From Actinomycetes bacterium (GTDB lineage: Bacteria; Actinomycetota; Actinomycetes; Propionibacteriales; Propionibacteriaceae), in NCBI GenBank assembly GCA_023458095.1, contig JAEXAS010000013.1:62001-126000 (forward strand): 64,000 nt of DNA, read 5' to 3'. Under the pieces are notes generated by a model, which was not told the DNA's origin, did not search any database, and was given only the letters and a program-made list of their open reading frames with translations. This document shows, piece after piece, positions 1 to 9,077 of the stretch. Positions within the stretch are counted from its first letter, which is position 1, and each line of letters opens with the position of its first letter. Position numbers and translations under genes: made by a program.

Positions 1-97
1 GTTGCGCCGAAAGCTGGGTCTGGACCAGGCCGCCGCCTTCGAACTGGAGTTCACCACCGACCGGCGCTATGTCTTCCGCCAGGTGCGATTCGAGTAG
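1..97 (+). CDS. 3' end of an unidentified gene (partial)
   Basis: A frame open from the left edge ends in TAG at 95-97 and gives 31 visible residues, rich in charged residues, ending in QVRFE. The start and most of the protein lie outside the window, so no family can be assigned. It converges on the histidine kinase gene with only 7 bp between the two stops. The alternating hydrophobic/charged pattern (FELEF, YVFRQVRF) would fit a beta-rich C-terminus, but that is weak inference. Confidence 0.5.
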   Translation, partial: LRRKLGLDQAAAFELEFTTDRRYVFRQVRFE

Positions 98-104
98 GAC
101 GCCG

Positions 105-1415
105 TCACTGCGGTACCAGCGGCAGCCGACAGGTCGCGGTCGTGCCCTTGCCCACCTCGGAGGCGAACTCCAGACTGCCGCCGTGGGCCTGCATGATGCT
201 GCTCGCGATCACCAATCCCACTCCCAAGCCCGCGTCGCGGGCCGAGCGCACCCCGGTGCTGCGTCCGCGCATCGGGTGGCGTCCCAGTTGACTCAATACC
301 TCCGGCTCGATGCCCTCACCATCATCGCTCACGCTGAGGACGGCGAAGCCGTTGGACTCGGTGATCTCCACCGCAATGGTGCCCTGCCGAGTGTGCCGGG
401 CCGCATTCGACAACAGATTCACCAAGACCTCCATGATCCGCTCCCGGTCCACGTTCACCATCGGGGCCGCGCTGCGACGACCTGCTGTCACCGTGTTCCC
501 GTATTGGCTCCAGACCGGGCGGTAGATCTGCAAGGTCTGTTGCACGATCACGTCCAGATTGTGCGGCTCGCAACTCAACTCCAGAGTGCCGGAGTTGATC
601 CGACCCAGATCCAACAACTGGGACACGAGCCGGCCCAATCGGGACGCTTCGCCCTCCACCACCTTCAGATTGGCGAGGTCCTGCTCGGTCACGGTCGCGG
701 TGACCGCCAGACTGGTGCGGGACTCCTCAGCATGGGCCTGGATCACCGTGAGCGGAGTGTTCAACTCGTGGGCCACCATCGCCAGGAACTCACCGCGGGA
801 TTGATCGATGCGGGCCAACTCAGCGTTGCGTTGTTGAAGCTGGTGCCGATTGCGCTCATAGATGCCGACCAACATGCGCACCGACACCACCATGGCGAGC
901 CCCGAAGCGGTCATCGCGAAGGCAATGTCGATGCTTTGGCTGAGGGGCTGGGCGAACGGGGTCACGGTCTGGGGGAATTGGTAGGAGATCGCCAAGCAGG
1001 CACCGAAGACCAGCACCTCGGCCGAGACCATGAACCATAGGGTTCGCCCGTCCAGGATGATCGCGGTGAAGGCGATGGCGAACATGAAGAAGATGGGCAT
1101 GCCGCCGCTCATGCCGCCCCCGGTGAAGAAGAGCCAGGGAAAGACCCCCAGGAACAGGCTCGCCGACGCGATCAGATAGGTGAGTCGATCACGACCGGTC
1201 CGTCGGGCGAAGGTGAACAGTCCCAGGATGGCGAAGCCGGCGACCACATTCACCAGGACCGATTCCAGGGGCGCGCCGAGCACCAGATTGATCAGGGCCG
1301 AGAACCAGCTCACCGGTATGCCCACCAGCGCGGCCACAGTGATCAACTGGGCCCGAAAGTCCGACCCGCCGGAGCCGACGATGGCCCGCCAGCCTCGCCG
1401 GAGTCTCTCCACCAT
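105..1415 (-). CDS. Membrane sensor histidine kinase (orphan)
   Basis: 436 aa. The first ~185 residues hold five or six hydrophobic segments and act as the membrane input domain. A short linker leads to the HisKA dimerisation domain with phospho-acceptor His216 in AHELNTPL (the usual HELRTPL with N for R). The HATPase_c domain follows with an N box (VNLLSNAARH), G1 (DDGEGI) and G2 (GLGVGL). It should autophosphorylate at the membrane and pass phosphate to a response regulator, but no regulator gene is adjacent, so signal and partner are unknown. Start choice: ATG at 1415 is preceded by TAGGGT and then 6 nt, the pattern of a leaderless actinobacterial transcript. The next gene is divergent. 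Confidence 0.9.
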   Translation of the reverse strand: MVERLRRGWRAIVGSGGSDFRAQLITVAALVGIPVSWFSALINLVLGAPLESVLVNVVAGFAILGLFTFARRTGRDRLTYLIASASLFLGVFPWLFFTGGGMSGGMPIFFMFAIAFTAIILDGRTLWFMVSAEVLVFGACLAISYQFPQTVTPFAQPLSQSIDIAFAMTASGLAMVVSVRMLVGIYERNRHQLQQRNAELARIDQSRGEFLAMVAHELNTPLTVIQAHAEESRTSLAVTATVTEQDLANLKVVEGEASRLGRLVSQLLDLGRINSGTLELSCEPHNLDVIVQQTLQIYRPVWSQYGNTVTAGRRSAAPMVNVDRERIMEVLVNLLSNAARHTRQGTIAVEITESNGFAVLSVSDDGEGIEPEVLSQLGRHPMRGRSTGVRSARDAGLGVGLVIASSIMQAHGGSLEFASEVGKGTTATCRLPLVPQ

Positions 1416-1557
1416 GCAGCGACCCTACTGCGCCTTCTCGCCGAGCGGCAGAGTCGCACGGCAGCCATCACCGTCGGTAAAAGACCTTTGATCGAAGCCG
1501 GGTCGCGAGCCTCCAACCCGAAACTGAGTGAACAGGGTTTCCCGAAGGAGAAATAGT

Positions 1558-3165
1558 ATGCGTAAGCTCATGATCATCCTCGTGGCGCTCGGGTTGCTCG
1601 CCGCAGCCCCGGCACCGACTCCGGCCCAAGCCGCGCAGACGTGGTACGACGGCTCGATCAGCTACTCCTCGATCCTCAACTGCGTTTCCATCATTCAAGG
1701 GGCGCCCTACGTCGAATATGGAGTGGGGGCCTACACCGGCTTCCGCGGAGACTCCTCAGCGGCCAGCCCGGCACCGGGCGAAATCTACTGGATTCACATC
1801 GTCGTGTACGGCTTGGGCAATGCCTGCGCCGGTCAGTACGTCAGCCCGGAATTCATCCTGCCGGTCAATACCACCACCGCGATCGACGCCAGCCATAAGA
1901 TCCAGTGCTACGCGACTGGTACCGCCGACCCCGGCGACTGCCCTTCCAGTTTGGCCTCCGGCTCCCACGGCGGCCTGGTCGTTCTCTCCCCCGACACCGC
2001 CCACGCCCGCATGTGGCCGCTTCCCCAGGGCAAGAACTGGGAATGGCAGATTCCGGTGGTATCGGACCGGCCACTGACCAGTTCCATCTTCGGCGGCTAC
2101 TTGACTGCGGCTGATGGCAACACCAGCCCCACGCTGGCCCTGACCCAGAACGCCTACGTCTTCGCCAAGAACCCTCAGGTGACCTATCCGGCGCCGTCGA
2201 CCACCAGCATCACCAGTACCGGCGCAGTCTCCAAGGCCAATCTCTATAGCGGCGGGTTGGCCGGCACCGGGTACTTCGACATCGGCACCACCGCTGGCTA
2301 CGGGCTGTTCAGCGACCCGATAGCCATTCCGGCCGGTGGTCCGTCCTGGCAGCCGTACACCGACTGGAAGAGAGCCAACGGCACCTCGGTGCTGCAGGCT
2401 GGCAAGACCTATCACTGGCGCTTCCGCTATGTGGCCGGTGGAACCACCTACTACGGCGCTGACCAGACCTTCACCACCACCGGCTCCGGCAGCACGACTC
2501 CGCCCACAACTCCGCCCACTCCAGGCGCGCCCACAGCCCGGATCGCCGCGGTGCCGCGGTGGGTGACCAGCACCACCCAGAAGGTCTCCTGGGGTGGCAC
2601 TGCGGGCACGTCAGCGATCGCCAGCTACGACGTCCGGGTGCGCAGGGCAGCATGGAATGGCGCCTACGGTTCCTATTCGACCTGGAAGGCGGCCACCACC
2701 GCCACGTCGGCAACGATCGCGGTGGCTCCCGGTTCGTCCTACTGCTTCTCCAGTCGGGCCCGGGCCACCAATGGAGCGATCTCGGCGTGGACAGCCGACA
2801 CCTGCCTGAACACCCCCATCGACGACCGCAAGCTCTCAGCCAAAGGCACCTGGAAGAAGTCGACAGCATCAGCCGCCTTCGCCCGCACACTGCGCAGCAC
2901 GACCAAGGCCAAGGCCTCACTCAACGCACGGAATGCCAAGGTGCGCCGACTGGCACTGCTGGTCACCAAGGTCCGTGGCGGCGGCTCGGTGACGGTGAAA
3001 GTCGGCTCTCGAGTCCTGGGCACCTACAAGCTCGCAGCGAGCAAGACCCGCTACCGCGTGTTGATCGCGCTGCCAGCCCTCTCATCGAGCAGAACCTCCA
3101 CGATCACGATCACCTCCACGTCGAAGAAGAAGGTCATCATCGACGCCCTCCTGGTGGCACGGTGA
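1558..3165 (+). CDS. Secreted multi-domain beta protein with a fibronectin-III-like module
   Basis: 535 aa. ATG 1558 is chosen because GAAGGAG lies 7-8 nt upstream; an upstream in-frame start at 1528 has no such site. Residues 1-26 are a clear Sec signal peptide ending near AQA. The mature part is Gly/Ser/Thr-rich. A Pro/Thr linker near residue 320 (TTPPTTPPTP) is followed by a ~90-residue FnIII-like segment (SWGGTAGTSAIASYDVRVR, then YCFSSRARATNGAISAW) and a Lys/Arg-rich beta C-terminus. It is probably an exported surface or binding protein. No catalytic motif was recognised. Its stop overlaps the next small gene by GTGA. Confidence 0.8.
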   Translation: MRKLMIILVALGLLAAAPAPTPAQAAQTWYDGSISYSSILNCVSIIQGAPYVEYGVGAYTGFRGDSSAASPAPGEIYWIHIVVYGLGNACAGQYVSPEFILPVNTTTAIDASHKIQCYATGTADPGDCPSSLASGSHGGLVVLSPDTAHARMWPLPQGKNWEWQIPVVSDRPLTSSIFGGYLTAADGNTSPTLALTQNAYVFAKNPQVTYPAPSTTSITSTGAVSKANLYSGGLAGTGYFDIGTTAGYGLFSDPIAIPAGGPSWQPYTDWKRANGTSVLQAGKTYHWRFRYVAGGTTYYGADQTFTTTGSGSTTPPTTPPTPGAPTARIAAVPRWVTSTTQKVSWGGTAGTSAIASYDVRVRRAAWNGAYGSYSTWKAATTATSATIAVAPGSSYCFSSRARATNGAISAWTADTCLNTPIDDRKLSAKGTWKKSTASAAFARTLRSTTKAKASLNARNAKVRRLALLVTKVRGGGSVTVKVGSRVLGTYKLAASKTRYRVLIALPALSSSRTSTITITSTSKKKVIIDALLVAR

Positions 3166-3386
3166 TCACCCACCGAGGGCTGGCCCCCAGCAGGATGCTG
3201 CGGCTGCTCATCCTGCTGGCGGCGGCCGCACTGGCCGTCGGGGTGTTCGCCGGAATCTCTCACACCAAAGCCGTCGCCAGCGGCGACCAACACCACATCA
3301 CCAGCCCACCCTCAGGCCCGTCGTTGCCGACCTCCCCGATTGGGACGACGGTGCTGCAGTCATCGCCACCGCCAGCCTGGCGATGA
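3162..3386 (+). CDS. Small membrane-anchored protein, translationally coupled
   Basis: 74 aa starting at GTG 3162, which overlaps the TGA of the secreted-protein gene (GTGA). One hydrophobic segment (LRLLILLAAAALAVGVFAGI, about residues 14-33) is followed by a Ser/Pro-rich tail, suggesting a single-pass or signal-anchored product. The stop overlap argues for translational coupling and so for a real gene. The function is unknown and the short length keeps confidence moderate. Confidence 0.5.
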   Translation: MITHRGLAPSRMLRLLILLAAAALAVGVFAGISHTKAVASGDQHHITSPPSGPSLPTSPIGTTVLQSSPPPAWR

Positions 3387-3486
3387 CCCCGGTGGCGCTG
3401 AGCCCCTTGAGCCGGGCTCAGCGTCACCGTCGGCTTGCGGCGATCAGGGCAGCTATCGACGCCAGGAGCCCAGCCGGGCGCCGGGA

Positions 3487-4266
3487 TTACGCACCCGCAG
3501 GCGCCGGCGGACGCAGCGCCTCGCGCGCCATGCTGATTCCGATGAACGCCAAGAAGGCGGCGAACAGCCATGAGGCCAGTTGCGGGCTGATCAGGTGCGC
3601 CACCCAAGCCCCCAGCGGCCCGGTCAGCACTGCGCCCAGCCCAATGATCACCCCGGCCCGGATATTGACCATGTGACGACGCAGATTGGAGTACAGACCC
3701 GACCCAACCCCGGGCAGCATCATGACCAGCGCCGCCCCCTTGGCAGCCAGATCACCCAGGCCGAACCACACCATCATGATCGGGACCGCCACGCCGCCAC
3801 CGCCGATACCGAGCAGGGACGACAGCGCCCCGGCCACCAGGCCGAGCACCAGCAGTCCAGCCCCATTGAGCCAGTCCAGGACGAAGACCGCGTCCCGGCT
3901 GGGAATCACGATCAACAGTTGCACGACCATGACCGCCACGAACCCGACAAAGATCCACTGCGCCAACCGCCGGCTAATGCGTCGCAGCAACCAGGCACCG
4001 AGTTGGGCACCGGCCACCGCACCGACCGCGAGCAGCACGCCGACCCCCCACAAGACGCTGCCCTGCACCGCGTAGGCGATCAGCGACACCGTCACCGCGG
4101 GCATGATCGCCAGCAGCGAGGTGGCCACGGCACGCTTGTGGTCGAGCTTGAGCAGCACGACCAGGGCCGGGACGATGATCAGCCCGCCGCCGATGCCGAA
4201 CAGGCCCGAGAAGAAGCCGGAGATCGTCCCAATCCCGACCAGAGCCAGCGCCCGGGAAACGGTCAC
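3487..4266 (-). CDS. TauE/SafE-family membrane exporter
   Basis: 259 aa, about eight membrane segments. The two-fold internal repeat typical of TauE/SafE (DUF81) is visible: SGLFGIGGGLIIVPAL near residue 20 and SLLGIGGGGVAVPIMM near residue 150. Family members export sulfite, sulfoacetate or related organosulfur anions; the substrate here cannot be told. The GTG start at 4266 overlaps the purB stop by GTGA, so it is probably translated from the purB mRNA, although no functional link to purine synthesis is evident. Confidence 0.9.
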   Translation of the reverse strand: MTVSRALALVGIGTISGFFSGLFGIGGGLIIVPALVVLLKLDHKRAVATSLLAIMPAVTVSLIAYAVQGSVLWGVGVLLAVGAVAGAQLGAWLLRRISRRLAQWIFVGFVAVMVVQLLIVIPSRDAVFVLDWLNGAGLLVLGLVAGALSSLLGIGGGGVAVPIMMVWFGLGDLAAKGAALVMMLPGVGSGLYSNLRRHMVNIRAGVIIGLGAVLTGPLGAWVAHLISPQLASWLFAAFLAFIGISMAREALRPPAPAGA

Positions 4267-5687
4267 AGCACCGAGCCAGGGTGGTAGGCCGCGGCCTGCG
4301 GATACTGGGTGGCCAGGTCACCGACTCGAGCAGCGATCACGTCCACCTGGTGCCGGGCCGACCCGGTCAACTCGATCGGGTCAGCCAAGGCCGCTTCCAG
4401 TTGCTCGCGAGTCAGCCCCAGCCGCGAATCGGCAGCCAGCCGATCAAGCAAGTCATTGCCGCCGCCGGCGCGCATACCCAAAGCCACCGAGACAGCATGT
4501 TCCTTGATGGCCTCGTGGGCGGCCTCGCGGCCAACGCCGTGACGCACCGCCGCCATCAGGACCTTGGTGGTGGTCAGGAAAGGCAGGAAGCGTTGCAGCT
4601 CGGCCTCGATGACTGCCGGGAAGGCGCCGAATTCGTCCAGCACCGTCAAGAAGGTCTCGAACATGCCATCCAGGGCATAGCAGGCGTCCGGCAGCGCCAC
4701 CCGGCGCACCACCGAGCAGAACACGTCGCCCTCGTTCCACTGGGCTCCGGCCAGATCGGCACCCATGGTGGCGTAGCCACGCAGGATCACCATCATGCCG
4801 TTGACCCGTTCGCAGGATCGGGTGTTCATCTTGTGGGGCATCGCCGAGGAACCGACCTGCCCCTCCTTGAAGCCTTCGGTGACCAGTTCCTGGCCGGCCA
4901 TGAGCCGAATCGTGGTGGCCAGGCTCGACGGCCCCGAGGCGGCCTGCACCAGGGCGGCCAACACGTCGTAGTCCAGGGAGCGCGGGTAGACCTGACCGGT
5001 GGCGGTGAAGACCTTGGCGAAGCCCAGATGCTCAGCCACCTGCGTCTCCAGAGCGCCGAGCTTCACGGTGTCGCCGTCCAGCAGGTCGAGCATGTCCTGG
5101 GCGGTGCCCATCGGCCCCTTGATACCGCGAGCCGGGTAGCGCTTGATCAGTTCATCGATCCGGTCGAAGGCCACCAGCAGTTCATCGGCGGCCGAGGCAA
5201 AGCGCTTGCCCAAGGTGGTGGTCTGTGCAGCCACATTGTGAGAGCGTCCGGCCATCGGCAGGTCGCGGTATTGCACGGCCAATCGGGTGATGTTCACCAA
5301 GGCGGTGACGATGCGTTCGCGGACCAGTTCGAGGCTGGACAGCACCTGGCGCTGCTCGATGTTCTCGGTCAGGTCACGGCTGGTCATGCCCTTGTGAATG
5401 TGTTCATGGCCGGCCAGCGCATTGAACTCCTCGATGCGGGCCTTCACATCGTGGCGGGTGACGCGTTCCCGGGCGTCGATGCTGGCCAGGTCGACGTTCT
5501 GGAGCACCTTCTCGTAGTCGCCGATCACCGTGGACGGATCGTCACCACCGAAGTCGACCCCTAGGTCGGCCTGGGCGCGGAGCACGGCAAGCCACAGCCG
5601 CCGCTCAGCGACGATCTTGGCTTCCGGCGACCAGATCTGCCGCATCGCCTGCGACGCGTACCGCGTCGCCAACACATTGGGAATCAT
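4263..5687 (-). CDS. purB: Adenylosuccinate lyase
   Basis: 474 aa. It cleaves SAICAR to AICAR plus fumarate and adenylosuccinate to AMP plus fumarate in purine synthesis. The fumarase/aspartase superfamily signature GSSAMPHKMN lies near residues 280-288. TSRDLTEN and GRSHNVAAQ match the other conserved blocks carrying catalytic residues. Start ATG 5687 has AGAGGAG just upstream. It is followed by an overlapping exporter gene, and purD lies upstream on the same strand across a perfect 20-bp palindrome. Confidence 0.96.
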   Translation of the reverse strand: MIPNVLATRYASQAMRQIWSPEAKIVAERRLWLAVLRAQADLGVDFGGDDPSTVIGDYEKVLQNVDLASIDARERVTRHDVKARIEEFNALAGHEHIHKGMTSRDLTENIEQRQVLSSLELVRERIVTALVNITRLAVQYRDLPMAGRSHNVAAQTTTLGKRFASAADELLVAFDRIDELIKRYPARGIKGPMGTAQDMLDLLDGDTVKLGALETQVAEHLGFAKVFTATGQVYPRSLDYDVLAALVQAASGPSSLATTIRLMAGQELVTEGFKEGQVGSSAMPHKMNTRSCERVNGMMVILRGYATMGADLAGAQWNEGDVFCSVVRRVALPDACYALDGMFETFLTVLDEFGAFPAVIEAELQRFLPFLTTTKVLMAAVRHGVGREAAHEAIKEHAVSVALGMRAGGGNDLLDRLAADSRLGLTREQLEAALADPIELTGSARHQVDVIAARVGDLATQYPQAAAYHPGSVL

Positions 5688-5733
5688 GCTTTCTCCTCTT
5701 CTCCCCCACCTGAGGCTACGTTTAGGTCGTCCC

Positions 5734-5753
5734 GCTACTGGGCGCCCAGTAGC
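5734..5753 (-). terminator. Perfect 20-bp palindrome between purD and purB
   Basis: GCTACTGGGCGCCCAGTAGC is a perfect inverted repeat in the 86-bp gap after the purD stop and before purB. It would form a stable hairpin in RNA of either strand, consistent with terminating purD transcription ahead of the separate purB promoter. There is no U-tract, so an operator role for a dimeric regulator is also possible. Confidence 0.5.
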
Positions 5754-5773
5754 CTCGCGGCCGGAGCGTAGCG

Positions 5774-7015
5774 TCAGCCGGGGTAGGTGGCTGTGGCGGC
5801 CTTGGCCGCGATATCGGTGCGGTGGAAGCCGCCGGGCAATTCGACGCGGGCGACCTTGGCGTAGGCGTCAGCGCGGGCCTGGGCCAAAGTGTCGCCGGTG
5901 CCGACCACGGTCAGGACCCGCCCCCCAGCGCTGACCAACTGGCCCTCGTCATTCAACGCGGTGCCGGCATGGAACACGCCCTCGAGGTCAGCACCGGTGA
6001 TCACATCACCCTTCCGCGGGGACGCCGGGTAACCCTCAGCAGCGATCACGACCCCGACGGCCGCACCGCTGCCCCACTCCAGGGCAGGATGCTGGTCGAG
6101 GGTGCCGGTGGCCGCAGCATAGAGCGCGCCGCCCAACGGGGTTTGCAGTCGAGTGAGCAGCGGCTGGGTTTCGGGGTCTCCGAAGCGGGCATTGAACTCC
6201 ACGACCCGCACGCCTTTGCTGGTCAAAGCCAGGCCGGCGTACAGCAAGCCGACGAAGGGGGTGCCGCGCTCGCGCATCTGGTCGATGGTGGGCTGAATCA
6301 CCGTGGCCACGACCTGCTCGGTCAAACCCGGTGGCGCCCACGGCAGCGGAGTGTAGGCACCCATGCCGCCGGTATTGGGGCCGGTATCACCATCGCCGAC
6401 CCGCTTGAAATCCTGCGCCGGTTCGAACGCGAGCACATGCTCGCCGTCGCTGAGCGCGAACAGGCTCACCTCAGGCCCGTCGAGGTATTCCTCGATGACC
6501 ACCCGCGAACAACTCGCGGCGTGCGCAATGGCGGCATTCCGGTCTTCGGTGACGATCACGCCTTTACCGGCAGCCAGACCATCGTCTTTGACCACATAGG
6601 GGGCGCCGAATTCGTCCAGAGCGGCGAGGACCTCATCCATCGAGACGCACAGCCGAGCCGCAGCGGTCGGCACCCCGGCAGCCTCCATGATCATCTTGGC
6701 GAAGGCCTTGCTGCCCTCCAGTTCCGCGGCGGCAGCACTGGGGCCGAACACCGGAATCCCGGCGGCCCGAACAGCATCAGCAACCCCAGCCACCAACGGC
6801 GCCTCAGGACCCACCACCACCAGATCGGCGCCCAACTCGCCAGCCAGCGCCGCTGCAGCGGCACCGTCCATGATGTCGAGACGGTGATTGGTGCCGACAG
6901 CCGCCGTCCCGGGATTCCCCGGAGCGGTATGCACCTCGCTCACCTGCGGGTCCCTGCTCAGAGCCCAAGCCAGGGCATGTTCGCGTCCACCAGATCCGAT
7001 CACCAGCACCTTCAC
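5774..7015 (-). CDS. purD: Phosphoribosylamine--glycine ligase (GARS)
   Basis: 413 aa, ATP-grasp enzyme joining glycine to 5-phosphoribosylamine, second step of de novo purine synthesis. The start is GTG 7015, giving MKVLVIGSGGREHALAWAL, the conserved N-terminus. Longer upstream readings are spurious. GTG is preceded by TAGGAT and 7 nt, a leaderless-type promoter. Further conserved blocks include PGNPGTA, KAFAKMIM, the substrate loop DGLAAGKGV and VEFNARFGDPETQ. Length is normal for the family. Confidence 0.96.
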   Translation of the reverse strand: MKVLVIGSGGREHALAWALSRDPQVSEVHTAPGNPGTAAVGTNHRLDIMDGAAAAALAGELGADLVVVGPEAPLVAGVADAVRAAGIPVFGPSAAAAELEGSKAFAKMIMEAAGVPTAAARLCVSMDEVLAALDEFGAPYVVKDDGLAAGKGVIVTEDRNAAIAHAASCSRVVIEEYLDGPEVSLFALSDGEHVLAFEPAQDFKRVGDGDTGPNTGGMGAYTPLPWAPPGLTEQVVATVIQPTIDQMRERGTPFVGLLYAGLALTSKGVRVVEFNARFGDPETQPLLTRLQTPLGGALYAAATGTLDQHPALEWGSGAAVGVVIAAEGYPASPRKGDVITGADLEGVFHAGTALNDEGQLVSAGGRVLTVVGTGDTLAQARADAYAKVARVELPGGFHRTDIAAKAATATYPG

Positions 7016-7035
7016 GCGAGTGATCCTAGCCGCGC

Positions 7036-7614
7036 TCAGCCGACGTCGGTGCGATGGAAGCCCTGGAAAGACCGTGACGCCGTCGGGCCGCGTTGGCCCT
7101 GATACCGGTTGCCGTACGCGCCTGATCCGTAGGGGTGCTCGGCTGGAGACGACAGGCCGAAGAAGCAGAACTGACCGACCTTCATTCCGGGCCACAGCTT
7201 GATCGGCAGCGTGGCCAGGTTCGACAGTTCCAAAGTCACATGCCCAGAGAAGCCTGGATCGATGAAGCCGGCCGTGGAATGGGTGACCAGCCCTAGCCGA
7301 CCCAGAGAGGACTTACCTTCCAGCCGGGCAGCGACGTCGTCGGGCAGAGTGATCACCTCATAGGTGGAGGCCAGCACAAACTCGCCCGGATGCAGCACGA
7401 ACGGCTCATCAGCGGCCACCTCGACCAACCGGGTCAGCTCGGGTTGATCGATCGCCGGATCGATCGAGGGGTACTTGTGATTGTCGAATAGTCGAAAGAA
7501 CCGATCCAGCCGCACGTCCACACTGGAGGGCTGCAGCATCTCGGGATCCCAGGGGTCCAGACTGATCCGTCCGGCTTCGATCTGGTCACGGATGTCGCGG
7601 TCACTGAGCAGCAT
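7036..7614 (-). CDS. dcd: dCTP deaminase, probably the dUMP-forming bifunctional type
   Basis: 192 aa. It deaminates dCTP toward dUTP/dUMP for thymidylate synthesis. Family blocks: LQPSSVDVRLDRFF, KSSLGRLGL and STAGFIDPGFSGHVTLEL (residues 112-130, active site). The length and the C-terminus rich in Gly/Tyr/Arg ending in SFQGF resemble mycobacterial Dcd, which also hydrolyses the triphosphate. Bifunctionality is inferred from that likeness. ATG 7614 follows TAGCCT plus 7 nt, another leaderless-type start. It sits 20 bp before purD on the same strand. Confidence 0.95.
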   Translation of the reverse strand: MLLSDRDIRDQIEAGRISLDPWDPEMLQPSSVDVRLDRFFRLFDNHKYPSIDPAIDQPELTRLVEVAADEPFVLHPGEFVLASTYEVITLPDDVAARLEGKSSLGRLGLVTHSTAGFIDPGFSGHVTLELSNLATLPIKLWPGMKVGQFCFFGLSSPAEHPYGSGAYGNRYQGQRGPTASRSFQGFHRTDVG

Positions 7615-7656
7615 GCACCCCAGGCTATCGGGGTGGACATGGCGGCCGAAACGGGC

Positions 7657-7684
7657 AAACGCCGCCGAAGAATCGACGGCGTTT
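7657..7684 (-). terminator. Hairpin terminator between purA and dcd
   Basis: AAACGCCG and CGGCGTTT form a perfect 8-bp stem around a 12-nt loop, between the purA stop and the dcd start. The flanking A/T ends make it a plausible terminator for purA readthrough. Confidence 0.55.
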
Positions 7685-7710
7685 GACGTGCGGCGAGGTG
7701 TGCGGTGGCC

Positions 7711-8991
7711 TCAGAGGAGGTCGTTGATCACCACGGACTGCTCGCGGGAAGGCCCGACTCCGATGCCGGAGATGCGGCACTTGATGAGCTCTTCCAGACG
7801 CCGCACATAGGCCTGGGTATTGGTGGGCAGATCGGCGAAGGTCCGCGCCCCCGAGATGTCCTCGGTCCAGCCGTCCAGGTACTCATAGACCGGCTTGGCA
7901 TGGTGGAAATCGGTCTGGGTCATGGGCAGCACATCGGTGCGCTCGCCATTGATTTCATAGCCGACGCAGACCGGGATCTTGTCCCAACCCGAGAGGATGT
8001 CCAACTTGGTGAGGAAGATGTCGGTCATCGCGTTACCACTCACCGCAGCCTCCACCACCAAGGCATCGAACCAGCCGCAGCGACGCGGACGCCCGGTCGT
8101 GGTGCCGAACTCACCGCCGTCCTGGCGCAGCCTTTCGCCGTCGGCGTCGAAGAGTTCGGTCGGGAAGGGACCCTCGCCCACCCGGGTGGTGTAGGCCTTG
8201 GCAATGCCGATGACCCGGTTGATCCGCATCGGACCCACCCCAGCACCAATACAGGCGCCGGCCGCGATCGGATTGGAACTGGTGACATAGGGGTAGGTGC
8301 CGTGATCGACATCCAGGTGATGGGCCTGAGCGCCTTCGAAGAGCACCACCTCGTCGCGATCCAGCGCGCTGTTGAGCACACGGGACACGTCGGTGATCAT
8401 CGGACGCACCCGCTCGGCGAAGCCCAGCAGTTCCTCGGTGATCTGGTCGGCCTCGATGGCGCGACGGTTGTAGACCTTCACCAGCAGGTGGTTCTTCTGC
8501 TCGAGGGCGGCGACCACCTTCTGGTGCAGGATCTTCTCGTCCAGCAGGTCCTGCATGCGGATGCCGAGCCGATTGATCTTGTCCGAATAGGCCGGGCCGA
8601 TGCCGCGTCCGGTGGTACCGATCTTGCGGCTGCCCAAGAATCGCTCGGTGACCTTGTCGATCACCTTGTGGTACTCGGTGATCACATGGGCGTTGGCGCT
8701 GATGATCAGCTTCGAGGTGTCCACCCCACGGGCATTGAGCCCGTCGATCTCCTCCAGCAGCACTTCCAGGTCGACCACGACACCATTGCCGATGACCGGT
8801 ACCGAGTCGTTGAGAATGCCGGACGGCAGCAGGTGCAGCGCATACTTCTCGCCGTTGACTACCAGCGTGTGACCGGCGTTGTTTCCCCCGGAATAGCGGA
8901 CGGTGTAGTCGACCCGATCGCCGAGTTGATCCGTGGCCTTGCCCTTGCCCTCGTCGCCCCACTGAGCTCCGACCACGACGATTCCTGGCAT
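7711..8991 (-). CDS. purA: Adenylosuccinate synthetase
   Basis: 426 aa, GTP-dependent ligation of IMP and aspartate to adenylosuccinate, the step feeding PurB. ATG 8991 gives MPGIVVVGAQWGDEGKGK, the canonical N-terminal GTP-binding loop. SGGNNAGHTL (IMP binding), the TTGRGIGPAYSDK region and the GRPRRCGWFDALV block are present. A GAGGGG lies 5 nt before the ATG. Together with purB and purD this makes a purine segment, though the genes appear separately promoted. Confidence 0.97.
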   Translation of the reverse strand: MPGIVVVGAQWGDEGKGKATDQLGDRVDYTVRYSGGNNAGHTLVVNGEKYALHLLPSGILNDSVPVIGNGVVVDLEVLLEEIDGLNARGVDTSKLIISANAHVITEYHKVIDKVTERFLGSRKIGTTGRGIGPAYSDKINRLGIRMQDLLDEKILHQKVVAALEQKNHLLVKVYNRRAIEADQITEELLGFAERVRPMITDVSRVLNSALDRDEVVLFEGAQAHHLDVDHGTYPYVTSSNPIAAGACIGAGVGPMRINRVIGIAKAYTTRVGEGPFPTELFDADGERLRQDGGEFGTTTGRPRRCGWFDALVVEAAVSGNAMTDIFLTKLDILSGWDKIPVCVGYEINGERTDVLPMTQTDFHHAKPVYEYLDGWTEDISGARTFADLPTNTQAYVRRLEELIKCRISGIGVGPSREQSVVINDLL

Positions 8992-9013
8992 GTTCTGCCC
9001 CTCTGCGTGAGAT

Positions 9014-9038
9014 AAGCCCGAGGCGACGCCTCCGGGCT
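9014..9038 (-). terminator. Strong hairpin between the SPASM radical SAM gene and purA
   Basis: On the minus strand the sequence reads AGCCC, GAGGCG, a 1-nt turn, CGCCTC, GGGCT and then TTAT. This is an almost uninterrupted 11-bp GC-rich stem followed by a short T-rich stretch. It probably ends transcription of the upstream radical SAM gene and insulates purA. Confidence 0.6.
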
Positions 9039-9077
9039 CTTGCGCAGTGATTCTACCGAAATCGGCGCGCGAACGGC

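Noticed and set aside
2559..3161. Upstream extension of the small gene at 3162
   Set aside because: It overlaps the secreted-protein gene in another frame. The GTGA overlap start is the simpler reading.
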